From: an uncultured Marinobacterium sp.
GTDB lineage: Bacteria > Pseudomonadota > Gammaproteobacteria > Pseudomonadales > Balneatricaceae
Length of the DNA: 33,063 bases
Reading direction: 5' to 3'
NCBI GenBank assembly: GCA_947501565.1
Contig: CANMWJ010000030.1
Location: 1-33,063, forward strand
Shown here: piece after piece, positions 24,626-33,056 of the stretch
Layout: each line of letters opens with the position of its first letter
Position numbering within the stretch: position 1 is the first letter of the stretch
Translations under genes and position numbers: made by a program
The notes under the pieces: generated by a model
What the model was told of the DNA's origin: nothing
What the model saw: only the letters and a program-made list of their open reading frames with translations
Database searches by the model: none

Positions 24626-25015
24626 TTACTTCGGCAACAACGTTGCCTGCAGCTTCCCCTGAGGTGTCACTTTCAATACGGCGGTCATCGGTGTATCGGT
24701 CGGAGAAGTGACCTCTATCGAAAACGGCACCGTTTTCCGTTGTTGCTGCCCATCCTGCCAGCTGACGGTGACATCATTCCCCTCATAAGGCCGGGTAGGG
24801 AAGGTATTGGCACATCGCGCTCCAGCCGGAATCACTCCGCAATAGAACTTCCCGCGAATCTTCTCGACCCAGATAGTTACGTCCTGAATTGCCGTGGTTT
24901 GCTCGTTAATGATCACAACCCGGTTGATCTCAGGAGCAGGTTTCAGAGTCTGGCTGACACAGCCACTCAGAACGAGCAGCGACATAATGAGAAAGATCCG
25001 TTTGATTGAGTTCAC
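24626..25015 (-). CDS. Small predicted lipoprotein
   Basis: A 129-residue protein with an N-terminal lipoprotein signal (RIFLIMSLLVLSGC, Cys19 as lipidation site) and a beta-rich domain (for example RVVIINEQTTAIQDVTIWVE). Two further cysteines, in FYCGVIPAGARCAN, could form a disulfide in the periplasm. No family was recognised. It is convergent with the previous lipoprotein gene. Confidence 0.72.
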   Translation of the reverse strand: MNSIKRIFLIMSLLVLSGCVSQTLKPAPEINRVVIINEQTTAIQDVTIWVEKIRGKFYCGVIPAGARCANTFPTRPYEGNDVTVSWQDGQQQRKTVPFSIEVTSPTDTPMTAVLKVTPQGKLQATLLPK

Positions 25016-25094
25016 TGATGCTGTCCCTAGGGTAATTAAATTCGGGGATACGGCTGCTTAGGTATATAGAATGTTCTTTGATGCCCGATCGGAT

Positions 25095-25433
25095 CTAGTC
25101 TTCGCTGTTCAGTGTTCTGACTGGTTGCTGGCTGGTATCGACCTGTCTTGAATAATACTCGGCAAGTGCCTCAATCTGCTCATCGCTCAGATCAAACGCA
25201 ACCTTGGACATCATGGCGTCGGGAATAATCAGATCCCTGTGCCCAGATAACTTACCAATAATCTGGTCGACCTCCATTTCGCTCAGTGGTGCCCAGCCGG
25301 GCTGCGCTGCTTTTCCCTCCGGCGTATGACACTGGCTGCATGCGGCCAGTAAAGAAGCGATATCTACAGGTTCCTGTCCAGCAATCGCAGTTGTGGAGAC
25401 AAGTAGTGCCAAAAGCGTAGCGCGTATCTGCAT
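25095..25433 (-). CDS. Small class I cytochrome c
   Basis: A 112-residue periplasmic monoheme cytochrome c. A signal peptide ends near AIAG, the covalent heme site is CSQCH (residues 32-36), and Met74 or Met75 in PDAMMSK is the likely sixth ligand before the C-terminal helix LSDEQIEALAEYYS. It resembles the small cytochrome subunits of c-type dehydrogenases or cytochrome c553-like carriers. No partner enzyme is adjacent, and its redox partner is unknown. Confidence 0.87.
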   Translation of the reverse strand: MQIRATLLALLVSTTAIAGQEPVDIASLLAACSQCHTPEGKAAQPGWAPLSEMEVDQIIGKLSGHRDLIIPDAMMSKVAFDLSDEQIEALAEYYSRQVDTSQQPVRTLNSED

Positions 25434-25636
25434 CGGTCCGTCCTCCCGGTAGGTGGAGTATAGACGTTGTGGGATTAGGGGACTCCCTTTGACGCTTTGA
25501 ACTAAAAGTTTATGTCCTAGTTTTGGGAGGAATGCACTGCTAGGTTATTGCTATAGAGGATTTGTTGGAAGTCTTGAAGTTCTGCGAGGAGGCTTATGTT
25601 GAGTGAGGCACGGATACTTTACTGGAGTGTTTTTGC

Positions 25637-26314
25637 ATGAATATGGATTATTGGTACTTCTATACACTTCCTTTGTTTTCGGTCGGGGCAATCTTTTATT
25701 TTGAGATTGTATTTTACTCTAAGGCTAAACGGTGGTTCACCTCTGAGTCTAAAAAGAGTCGGCATCTTTTTGTTTTCTTAGGACTCTTGTTTTTTTATGT
25801 CTCTTGCGGCGGTCTGTTTTTTTCTTGGGATTTCTTTCCAGAAAAGGATGAACTTAAAAGGTATGAGGGGAGGGTTTCTAGCTTCTGGTATTGCGTTGGT
25901 TGTGATTCGCCTAAAATGGAGTTGGTATTGATAATGGAGTCTGGTGAAGAAGAGGTCTTTATAGGGTCACGTTATATTAAGAAACGCGGTAATCCCAATG
26001 GACTTGGCTTTGATGAGAACAATGTAGTGACTATCGACGAATACAAGGGAGTGACTTTAGGTGAACACTATGGAAAAAATATATTGGTTTTGTCAAAGGG
26101 GTATTTCCCACAAACTATTCGTTATCCAGGTAGTAAATCACTTGATTTTGCTTACTTCGAAGGTGAAGCCTTAATTAAAGAGGAAAGCTACTTCCTTGAG
26201 AGAGAGACGGCAGAGGTAATGTACAGATTGATCCTTGTAATGTCTTTTCTTTCTGGGATTTCGTTCTTTATAGCGTATCGTCTGAAATTAATAGATGAAG
26301 AAGGTTTTGCATAA
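25637..26314 (+). CDS. AT-rich orphan membrane protein
   Basis: A 225-residue protein with predicted membrane segments at about 8-28, 43-63 and 195-215, and a soluble beta-rich region of about 130 residues between the last two. A CVGC pair lies at 86-89. No family was recognised. The gene is visibly more AT-rich than all its neighbours and uses codons they avoid (AAT, ATA, AGG, GGG), which suggests recent acquisition. No mobile-element remnants were seen. A 200-bp leader upstream contains no other gene. Confidence 0.65.
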   Translation: MNMDYWYFYTLPLFSVGAIFYFEIVFYSKAKRWFTSESKKSRHLFVFLGLLFFYVSCGGLFFSWDFFPEKDELKRYEGRVSSFWYCVGCDSPKMELVLIMESGEEEVFIGSRYIKKRGNPNGLGFDENNVVTIDEYKGVTLGEHYGKNILVLSKGYFPQTIRYPGSKSLDFAYFEGEALIKEESYFLERETAEVMYRLILVMSFLSGISFFIAYRLKLIDEEGFA

Positions 26315-26366
26315 AGGAAGTCAGAGGATCGCTCTGGGTGGTGCATGGGTCTTTCACTTTCAAAAG

Positions 26367-26396
26367 AAAAGCGCAGCTAAATAGCTGCGCTTTTTT
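26367..26396. terminator. Intrinsic terminator between the orphan gene and htpX
   Basis: AAAAGCGCAGCT (26367-26378) pairs with AGCTGCGCTTTT (26383-26394) around AAAT, ending in six T residues. It can serve both convergent genes. Confidence 0.92.
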
Positions 26397-26430
26397 CGTT
26401 CCAGATCCAAGTCCTAAGATTGGACTTTGA

Positions 26431-27303
26431 TTACCCCATCTTCTGCAGGGCTGCGATACGGTCGTCCAGCGGCGGGTGGCTGGCCATCAGGCTCATAAAA
26501 CCGCTTTTCAGGTGGCTGCTGATGCCGAATGCCATCATGGAGCCTGGCATCTGATCCGGCATTTCGGATTCCGCTTTCAGACGCTGCAGGGCGCCGATCA
26601 TGGCGTGGCTGCTGGACAGGCGTGCACCGGCTTCGTCAGCGCGGAATTCGCGGTAGCGGGAGAACCAGGCCACGACGATGGACGCCAAAATACCGAACAG
26701 GATCTCGAATACGATCACAGTGATGAAGTAACCGATACCGTGACCGCCTTCTTCCTCTTCGTCGCCGCTCAGGAAGTTATCCACGATGGACGCCGCGATA
26801 CGGGCAAAGAACATTACGAAGGTGTTTACCACACCCTGAATCAGGGAGAGGGTTACCATGTCGCCGTTGGCAACGTGGCCGATCTCGTGGGCCAGTACCG
26901 CACGTACCTCTTCAGGGCGGAAACGTTGCAGCAGACCCAGGCTGACTGCAACCAGGGCGTCGTTTTTATTCCAGCCGGTGGCGAAGGCGTTTGCCTGCTG
27001 TGCCGGGAAGATACCAACTTCCGGCATCTTGATGCCCGCCTGCTGAGACAGCTCAGCAACGGTATCCAGCAGCCACTGTTCGTCAGCGTTGCTGGCTTGT
27101 TCGATGATCTGAGTCCCGGTGGATTTTTTCGCCATCCACTTAGAGATAAACAGCGACAACAGAGAGCCGCCGAAACCAAACATGGCACACATGAACAGCA
27201 TGCCACCAAGGCTACGGCTGTCGATGCCCAGAATGCTCATGGTGATACTGGCGACGATCAGTATGGCAAGGTTGGTTGCTAAAAATAGCGCTATTCGCAT
27301 CAT
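26431..27303 (-). CDS. htpX: Membrane zinc metalloprotease HtpX
   Basis: A 290-residue M48-family protease that cleaves misfolded inner-membrane proteins in the cytoplasmic quality-control system. The start is placed at the ATG of [13 protein letters not shown], the canonical HtpX N-terminus; an upstream in-frame start would add 22 atypical residues. HEIGH (139-143) binds zinc, with a third ligand in [10 protein letters not shown]. Helices near 5-25 and 33-53, and a hydrophobic region before the third ligand, are typical. Confidence 0.95.
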   Translation of the reverse strand: MMRIALFLATNLAILIVASITMSILGIDSRSLGGMLFMCAMFGFGGSLLSLFISKWMAKKSTGTQIIEQASNADEQWLLDTVAELSQQAGIKMPEVGIFPAQQANAFATGWNKNDALVAVSLGLLQRFRPEEVRAVLAHEIGHVANGDMVTLSLIQGVVNTFVMFFARIAASIVDNFLSGDEEEEGGHGIGYFITVIVFEILFGILASIVVAWFSRYREFRADEAGARLSSSHAMIGALQRLKAESEMPDQMPGSMMAFGISSHLKSGFMSLMASHPPLDDRIAALQKMG

Positions 27304-27465
27304 GGTTTTTCTTATTCCATTAGTTGGGTTATCTGTGTTCTTTATGGTGGCGCAGGTCAAAGGTTTCAAGCGTTATCAGCCGTTAGTATTACTCTTACTC
27401 TACCAACAGGCTGGTGGATCATTAGGGTGCGAATTATAATCGCTCCTTTTTGTGACGCTAGATCG

Positions 27466-28371
27466 ATGCAACGTATATTAGACTCCATTCAGCAGCACCT
27501 CTCCGCCTCTGACTCCGAAGTTCGTCGCTTGTTCCACGGCCGTGGTCACTGTTACGAAGGCCTGGAAGATCTGGTAATCGACTGGTTGCCACCTTACGCC
27601 GTGATCCGCCTCTACAAAGCGGTTGAAGCCGATTGGCTGGACACCTTGTGTGAGCAGATGCGTCAGTTCGAGGCGATCGAAGGTCTGGTCGTTCAGCAGC
27701 GTGCCCGTGGTCAGGAAGCAATCAACCGTGTGGCCTGGGGTGAAGTGCCGGACATGACGGAAGTGCAGGAGCTGGGTGTACGTTACCGCGTTAAACCTTC
27801 GCGAAACCAGAACAGCGGTCTGTTTCTGGATATGCGTGAAGGGCGTCGATGGGTGCAGCAGAATGCAGAGGGTAAGCGTATACTGAATTTGTTTGCGTAT
27901 ACCTGCGGTTTCTCTACGGCGGCGCTCTCTGGCGGGGCTGAGCATGTGGTGAACGTGGATATGTCACGCAGTGCGATTGATACCGGTCGTCAGAACCATC
28001 TGCTGAACGGCTTCTCTAAGGATCAGGTGACCTTTCTTGCCTATGACCTGTTCCGTTCCTGGAAACGCATTCGGCAGTTGGGGCCTTACGATCTGATCGT
28101 GATCGACCCGCCAAGCTTCCAGCGTGGCAGTTTTGTCGCAGAGAAGGATTACCGTAAGGTGATCCGTCGCTTGCCTGAATTGACGGCGGAAGGCGGTCAG
28201 GTAATGGCGTGTCATAACGATCCAAAGCTGGGCACGGAGTTCCTGAAAGAGATCATGCTGGAGGAGTGTCCTGACTTCAGCTTTGTGGAGCGACTGAAAA
28301 ACCCGGAGGATTTTCCGGAGGCAGAACCTGAAAAAGGACTCAAAGTATTGCTGTACGCGAGGGAGGGTTAA
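27466..28371 (+). CDS. RlmI-like SAM-dependent methyltransferase
   Basis: About 301 residues from ATG 27466; a GTG at 27427 would add 13 residues and cannot be excluded. The Rossmann SAM-binding segment is ILNLFAYTCGFSTAALSGGA, with the acidic loop VVNVDMS and the catalytic-type motif DPPSF. These place it with the RlmI/RlmK class of RNA methyltransferases (Methyltrans_SAM). No PUA domain is evident at the N-terminus, so the RNA target is not certain. It is followed directly by the exonuclease-like gene. Confidence 0.85.
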   Translation: MQRILDSIQQHLSASDSEVRRLFHGRGHCYEGLEDLVIDWLPPYAVIRLYKAVEADWLDTLCEQMRQFEAIEGLVVQQRARGQEAINRVAWGEVPDMTEVQELGVRYRVKPSRNQNSGLFLDMREGRRWVQQNAEGKRILNLFAYTCGFSTAALSGGAEHVVNVDMSRSAIDTGRQNHLLNGFSKDQVTFLAYDLFRSWKRIRQLGPYDLIVIDPPSFQRGSFVAEKDYRKVIRRLPELTAEGGQVMACHNDPKLGTEFLKEIMLEECPDFSFVERLKNPEDFPEAEPEKGLKVLLYAREG

Positions 28372-28854
28372 GTGGAAGTAATTTTCGTCGATCTGGAAGC
28401 CAGTGGACTGGGCGCCGAATCCTACCCGATTGAAGTGGCGTGGAAGTCTCCCGATTCTAATGCCAGTGACAATTTTATGATCAATCCTGATAGTGTCGAA
28501 GGTTGGACCTACTGGGATGAGTTCGCCGAAGAGCTGCACGGTATTGACCGTGAACGCCTGGTGGACGAAGGCATTGATGCGCTGGTGGCGTGCCTGCGGC
28601 TGAACAGCGTACTGGAGGGTAAGACCCTGATCAGTGACGCTTTTGAGTTTGATTCCTTCTGGATGCGTCGACTCTACGAAGCAGCAGATATGCAGCCGAC
28701 CTTTACGATGGCGGGTCTTGATGCGGTCTTAAGTGCAGAGCAACTGATTCAATACCGCTTTATCGCACGCAGCCAGTTCCGTCGTCACCGAGCGATGCAG
28801 GATGTGGACGATCTGATGATCGCGGTACGGGCGGTCAGCGAAGAGGAGGCCTGA
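28372..28854 (+). CDS. DEDDh-type 3'-5' exonuclease-like protein
   Basis: A 160-residue protein with all metal-binding motifs of a DnaQ-like exonuclease: Asp7/Glu9 in VDLEASG (motif I), Asp in LISDAFEFDSFW (motif II), and HRAMQD (HxAxxD, motif III). It is shorter than RNase T or Orn, and the substrate is unknown. The GTG start overlaps nothing but directly abuts the methyltransferase stop, with GGGAGG at an ideal distance, so the two are co-expressed. An RNA-modification plus RNA-trimming pairing is conceivable. Confidence 0.85.
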   Translation: MEVIFVDLEASGLGAESYPIEVAWKSPDSNASDNFMINPDSVEGWTYWDEFAEELHGIDRERLVDEGIDALVACLRLNSVLEGKTLISDAFEFDSFWMRRLYEAADMQPTFTMAGLDAVLSAEQLIQYRFIARSQFRRHRAMQDVDDLMIAVRAVSEEEA

Positions 28855-28878
28855 GGCCAGGCCAAAGCAGCAGATGTA

Positions 28879-28905
28879 AAAAAGGCAGCGAATCGCTGCC
28901 TTTTT
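28879..28905. terminator. Bidirectional terminator between exonuclease and HDOD genes
   Basis: AAAAAGGCAGCG pairs with CGCTGCCTTTTT around AAT, between two convergent genes. A and T runs at the ends allow termination in both directions. Confidence 0.9.
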
Positions 28906-28921
28906 AGATGGGCGTTTCCGG

Positions 28922-29749
28922 TTAGTCGTTCAGGCCGTCCAACCCGGATTCCAGCTCCAGAACATCAGCCAGTTCGACCTGAATGTTAGCTGGCAGGCCC
29001 GCAATCTCAGCCACATCCGCCGGGAAGGTATCTCGCAGGGCTGCGATGTCCATCTCATTGCGTTTAGCAGCGTTGACTACACACGCCAGGTTTACCACTG
29101 CAGCAAGCGCAGATGGTTCTTCAAAGTCGGTCGGTTTCTTGTGCTGCAGTACCGCGACACCCATATCTTCCGGGAACTTCCACATATCGAGAAGCGCCTG
29201 ACCAGCCTGCGGCGTTACAAAACTCAGGCGTTCCATCTCTGCATCCGATCGGCTGCAACCACTTTCCTCAACACGGGTTTGAATCGCCAGTGCCAGTTTT
29301 GGCTTGGACAGATGCAGTAGCAGACGCCCGATGTTATGGATCAGGCCAACCGTGAAGGCGATATCCTCATCCACCTTATCGGTTTTCTCAGCAAACCATT
29401 TTGCCGCTGTAGCTACGAAAAACGCCTCTGACCAGAAACGCTTGATATCGATGCCTTCAACCTCTTTCACCGAGCCTGACAGACCGGAGGCGATTACCAT
29501 GGTTTTCAGCCGTGCCATACCGAGCATAACCACAGCCTCGTCGATCGAGGATACTTTACGCGTGAGGCCAAAATGGGCTGAGTTAACAAGGCGGAGAATT
29601 TTAAGGGAGAGGGTCTGGTCCTGGCCGACCTTGGCTGCGATTTCGCCGTAGTTGGCGTTGGGGTTGTTCAGTTGCTGAATAAGCTCTCGAACCACATCGG
29701 GTACGTTGGGAAGCTTGCTCGTTTGATCCAGTAGTTCACGAATTTCCAT
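28922..29749 (-). CDS. HDOD-domain signalling protein
   Basis: A 275-residue protein consisting mostly of an HDOD domain, a degenerate HD hydrolase fold used in signalling. Typical segments are LPNVPDVVRELIQQLNNP near the N-terminus, ILRLVNSAHFGL, and GLIHNIGRLLL. ATG 29749 is supported by AAGGAG at about five bases; an upstream extension of the frame has no such site. Family members take part in chemotaxis, motility or second-messenger responses. No EAL, GGDEF or receiver domain is attached. Confidence 0.9.
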   Translation of the reverse strand: MEIRELLDQTSKLPNVPDVVRELIQQLNNPNANYGEIAAKVGQDQTLSLKILRLVNSAHFGLTRKVSSIDEAVVMLGMARLKTMVIASGLSGSVKEVEGIDIKRFWSEAFFVATAAKWFAEKTDKVDEDIAFTVGLIHNIGRLLLHLSKPKLALAIQTRVEESGCSRSDAEMERLSFVTPQAGQALLDMWKFPEDMGVAVLQHKKPTDFEEPSALAAVVNLACVVNAAKRNEMDIAALRDTFPADVAEIAGLPANIQVELADVLELESGLDGLND

Positions 29750-29880
29750 AGCGACTCCTTCGGATACATCAGCTAACTTTGCTGAGACTGCGATACTGCA
29801 GATGTAATAAGAAGGTTTAGGGCTAAGTGGAAGGAAAAGCAAGGCTTTTTCTGTGGTATCTACAGAAAAAAGGGGAGGAA

Positions 29881-29904
29881 GGCAGTCGTGATCAAGCGAC
29901 TGCC
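29881..29904 (-). terminator. Weak hairpin downstream of the hypothetical gene
   Basis: GGCAGTCG (29881-29888) pairs with CGACTGCC (29897-29904). On the minus strand TTCCTCCCCTTTTTT follows. The T-run is several bases away from the stem, so termination is only possible. Confidence 0.4.
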
Positions 29905-29914
29905 GAAACTTTGA

Positions 29915-30283
29915 TCACTGGTTTAGGACCAGGTTCTCGATCTGTTCACGCAGTGCTTCGTACTGACCCATCTCTTCTGGCATGAAGTAGAGCTTGTAGT
30001 AGCTGCGATCAACCAGACGGCCTTTGGTGCCACGTACGGTCTCTTTGTAGGAGCCGTACAGGTAGCTCATCTGCAGGTGAACCACACGGGTGTTAACCGG
30101 TACGGTTACTTCGTGATGCTCCAGATCGAAGCGGGTTTTGGTTTCTTTGATCGTGTAGAAGGACACTTCTGCCACGTGGTTAAGGTTGATCAGGAAGTTG
30201 GATGTAACAGGAACAAGGTGGCGTTTTTCCAGACCGTTGTGTTCCATGTAGATGCCGCAGTTTTTTCTGATCTTAATGAACAT
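29915..30283 (-). CDS. Conserved-looking hypothetical protein
   Basis: A 122-residue soluble protein, beta-strand rich in the first two-thirds (LVPVTSNFLINLNHVAEVSF, then VPVNTRVVHLQMSYLYGSYK), with an amphipathic C-terminal helix (QYEALREQIENLVLNQ). The start at MFIKIRKN is preferred because CAGGA lies a few bases upstream; 15 extra residues are possible. It has no signal peptide or membrane helix. No family was recognised. Codon use is like that of the flanking genes, so it appears native. Confidence 0.72.
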   Translation of the reverse strand: MFIKIRKNCGIYMEHNGLEKRHLVPVTSNFLINLNHVAEVSFYTIKETKTRFDLEHHEVTVPVNTRVVHLQMSYLYGSYKETVRGTKGRLVDRSYYKLYFMPEEMGQYEALREQIENLVLNQ

Positions 30284-30432
30284 TGCTGATTCCTGGGAGC
30301 AATTAGATTGATATCGTTTGAGCGTCATTCTATTGCTATCTTATGACGGATTTCTTACAGCTACCCGGAAGCTTAGCACTTTAGTCGGTGAGAGGTGGGG
30401 AAACGGGAAAGATGGGAAAGAGCAGAAATAGA

Positions 30433-30455
30433 ACAGGCGGCTTGGGACCGCCTGT
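30433..30455 (-). terminator. Probable terminator downstream of alaA
   Basis: ACAGGCGG (30433-30440) pairs with CCGCCTGT (30448-30455), 26 bases after the alaA stop. On the minus strand the T-rich TCTATTTCT follows. Confidence 0.6.
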
Positions 30456-30480
30456 GGAGTAGTATTTTGTCGAGTGTCGC

Positions 30481-31698
30481 TTATTGCTCGTAGGAGCGTA
30501 GGAACACGCCGATACGTTCGATCGCATCTGCCAGTTCATCTTTACGTGGCAGGAAGACCAGACGGAAGTGTTGGGTATCCGGCAGGTTAAAACCGCTGCC
30601 CTGTACAATCAGTACTTTCTGTTGCTGCAGCAGGTCCAGAGCCATCTTCTCATCGTTCTTGATGTGGTATCTCTTGGCATCCAGTTTTGGGAACAGGTAG
30701 AGCGCGCCCTGTGGCTTAGTGCAACTCACACCTGGGATGTCGTTTAGCATCTCCCAAGCCAGATTACGCTGCTCGTAAAGACGGCCGCCCGGGCAGGTTA
30801 GTTCGTTGATGCTCTGGTAACCACCCAGCGAGGTCTGAATCGCGTGCTGGGTTGGCACGTTGGAACACAAGCGCATGCTGGCCAGCATATCCAGGCCTTC
30901 AATGTAATCGCGCGCCTGATGTTTCGGACCGCTGACAATCATCCAGCCGGAACGGAAACCCGCAGCGCGGTAGGTCTTGGAGAGGCCGTTGAAGGTGATG
31001 CACAGTACGTCGTCATCGGTCAGAGATGCGACAGAGATGTGTTGTGCTTCGTCATAGAGGATCTTGTCGTAGATCTCATCGGCGAAGATGATCAGGTTCT
31101 TCTCGCGGGCCAGCTCAACCAGCTGTTTCAGTACCTCTTCCGGGTATACAGCACCGGTCGGGTTGTTCGGGTTGATGATCACGATGCCGCGGGTGCGGTC
31201 GGTGATCTTGCTGCGGATATCTTCGATATCCGGCGCCCAGTCGGCCTGCTCGTCGCAACGGTAGTGGATCGGGTTGCCGCCGCTCAGGCTTACCGCAGCG
31301 GTCCACAGTGGGTAGTCCGGTGCCGGGATCAGCATCTCGTCGGTGTCGTTCAACAGACCCTGCATCGCCATCACGATCAGCTCGGACACACCGTTGCCGA
31401 TGTAGATATCTTCGATGCCTACGTTGCGGATATTCTTGCGCTGACACTCCTGCATCACCGCTTTACGGGCGGAAAACAGGCCTTTGGAATCGCAGTAACC
31501 CTGGGAGGCGGGCAGGTTGTAGATCACATCCTGAATTACCTCTTCTGGTGCATCAAAGCCCCACGGTGCCGGGTTGCCAATGTTGAGTTTCAGGATGCGC
31601 TGGCCTTCTTCCTCGAGGCGCTTGGCTTCCTGCAACACTGGTCCACGGATATCGTAACAGACGTTGATCAGCTTGTTGGATTTGCGGATTACTGGCAT
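30481..31698 (-). CDS. alaA: Glutamate-pyruvate aminotransferase AlaA
   Basis: A class I PLP aminotransferase making alanine from pyruvate. It follows E. coli AlaA closely over the whole length: CYDIRGPVLQEAKRLEEEG, LKLNIGNPAPWGFDAPEEV, IYIGNGVSELIVMAMQGLL, and the PLP lysine in FNGLSKTYRAAGFRSGW. Starting at ATG 31698 (MPVIRKSNKL) gives 405 residues, equal to the E. coli enzyme; an in-frame TTG 63 bp upstream would add 21 residues and is less likely. AGGA precedes the ATG. Confidence 0.94.
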   Translation of the reverse strand: MPVIRKSNKLINVCYDIRGPVLQEAKRLEEEGQRILKLNIGNPAPWGFDAPEEVIQDVIYNLPASQGYCDSKGLFSARKAVMQECQRKNIRNVGIEDIYIGNGVSELIVMAMQGLLNDTDEMLIPAPDYPLWTAAVSLSGGNPIHYRCDEQADWAPDIEDIRSKITDRTRGIVIINPNNPTGAVYPEEVLKQLVELAREKNLIIFADEIYDKILYDEAQHISVASLTDDDVLCITFNGLSKTYRAAGFRSGWMIVSGPKHQARDYIEGLDMLASMRLCSNVPTQHAIQTSLGGYQSINELTCPGGRLYEQRNLAWEMLNDIPGVSCTKPQGALYLFPKLDAKRYHIKNDEKMALDLLQQQKVLIVQGSGFNLPDTQHFRLVFLPRKDELADAIERIGVFLRSYEQ

Positions 31699-31856
31699 CT
31701 TGTTGTCCTGAATGGCGTGCGCAGCGTCAAAAAGTGAACGCAAGCTACTGTTATCGCTCAAATAAAAAGATACGTAATAATACGCGCTTTGGAAGGGTAA
31801 AAACAGCCTAATGAGCGCATGAACCGGCCATTTAGATGCCTCAAGCGGAGTGGGAT

Positions 31857-32282
31857 ATGAGTGACGATTCTAAAAAAGTAACGAAATCCGAACAGGAGTG
31901 GCGCGAGCAGCTTTCGCCTGAGCAGTACCGAGTTTGTCGCGAAAAGGGAACTGAACGGGCATTTACTGGTAAGTACAACAAACATTACGAAACCGGGACT
32001 TATACCTGCGCCTGTTGTGGGGCGCCGCTGTTTGAGTCCGAAAACAAATACGATTCGGGCTGTGGGTGGCCAAGTTTTTGGCAGCCGGGTGACCCGGACA
32101 TCATCGATGAACACCGCGATCTGTCGCACGGCATGGTGCGTACCGAGGTAACTTGTTCCCGTTGTGATGCTCACTTGGGACACGTATTCCCAGACGGTCC
32201 TGAGCCTACGGGCATCCGTTATTGCATCAACTCCGCTTCGCTGGGTTTCCAGTCGGAATCTGGCGACACTGAAGAAAACTAA
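31857..32282 (+). CDS. msrB: Peptide-methionine (R)-S-oxide reductase MsrB
   Basis: A 141-residue repair enzyme for methionine-R-sulfoxide. Zinc ligands are Cys51/Cys54 (CACC) and Cys100/Cys103 (CSRC). Cys123 in RYCINSASL is catalytic, and Cys69 in [11 protein letters not shown] is the likely recycling cysteine. ATG 31857 with GGAG upstream was chosen over an in-frame start seven codons earlier. It is cytoplasmic, with no signal peptide. The next gene starts 17 bp downstream. Confidence 0.96.
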   Translation: MSDDSKKVTKSEQEWREQLSPEQYRVCREKGTERAFTGKYNKHYETGTYTCACCGAPLFESENKYDSGCGWPSFWQPGDPDIIDEHRDLSHGMVRTEVTCSRCDAHLGHVFPDGPEPTGIRYCINSASLGFQSESGDTEEN

Positions 32283-32299
32283 GGGGAAATTCAGTCTCT

Positions 32300-32968
32300 A
32301 TGAAATCGTTTAAATGGATTTACGAGCATGCTCAAACCCATAAAACGGGTGAAGACATTGAGGAGTTGCTGCCGCAGCCATTAACGCGCGAGCAACTGGC
32401 AGCGGTGCCGGATGACCGAATTCTCTCGGATATGATGCGACGTGTTTTTCGCGCAGGGCTAAAGCACTCATTGGTTGATGGCAAGTGGCCGGAGTTTGAA
32501 AAGGCCTTCTTTGGTTTTGATCCGGAAAAGATCAGCCTGATGAGCGATGAACAGCTCGAAAACATGATGCAGAACGATAAGATTATCCGTCACTGGGGCA
32601 AGATCAAGGCGGTGCGTGCCAACGCCTTTATGATCAGCAGTATTGCTGAGAAGGAGGGGAGCTTTGCCCACTTTCTGGCGCAGTGGCCAGAAGATGATGT
32701 GATCTCTTTGTGGGCGTTCCTGAAGAAGGAGGGCTCACAGCTGGGTGGTAACTCCGGTCCATACTTTCTGCGTATGGTTGGAAAGGATACGTTTATTCTG
32801 ACCGATGATGTCGTTGCAGCTCTGAAAGCACAGGGTGTGATCGATAAGAAGCCCACCGCAAAACGTGACCTGCAGAAGGTACAGGAGGCGTTTAATCAGT
32901 GGCAGGCTGAATCCGGGCGTCCGCTGTCGCAGATCAGTCGTTTGCTCTCCTATACAGTGGGTTGGTAA
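32300..32968 (+). CDS. DNA-3-methyladenine glycosylase I-like protein
   Basis: A 222-residue protein matching the Tag (Adenine_glyco) fold: FDPEKISLMSDEQLENMMQN and KIIRHWGKIKAVRANA correspond to the central Tag segment (FDP...GIIRHRGKI...NA). The N-terminal Cys/His and C-terminal His/Cys zinc ligands of E. coli Tag are absent. The catalytic Glu region (GLSW in Tag) is replaced by GLKHSLV, so activity or specificity may differ. It is probably co-transcribed with msrB; both are damage-repair functions. Confidence 0.83.
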   Translation: MKSFKWIYEHAQTHKTGEDIEELLPQPLTREQLAAVPDDRILSDMMRRVFRAGLKHSLVDGKWPEFEKAFFGFDPEKISLMSDEQLENMMQNDKIIRHWGKIKAVRANAFMISSIAEKEGSFAHFLAQWPEDDVISLWAFLKKEGSQLGGNSGPYFLRMVGKDTFILTDDVVAALKAQGVIDKKPTAKRDLQKVQEAFNQWQAESGRPLSQISRLLSYTVGW

Positions 32969-33025
32969 GCCACGATCCGATTGGGTTTGTCTTGTCCTGA
33001 TATAGGTTGACACTATTTCAGGTTA

Positions 33026-33056
33026 AAAACGCCCGATGCACTTCATCGGGCGTTTT
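33026..33056 (+). terminator. Intrinsic terminator after the glycosylase-like gene
   Basis: AAAACGCCCGATG (33026-33038) pairs with CATCGGGCGTTTT (33044-33056) around CACTT, a perfect 13-bp stem with terminal T-run, about 60 bp after the stop codon. Confidence 0.92.
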
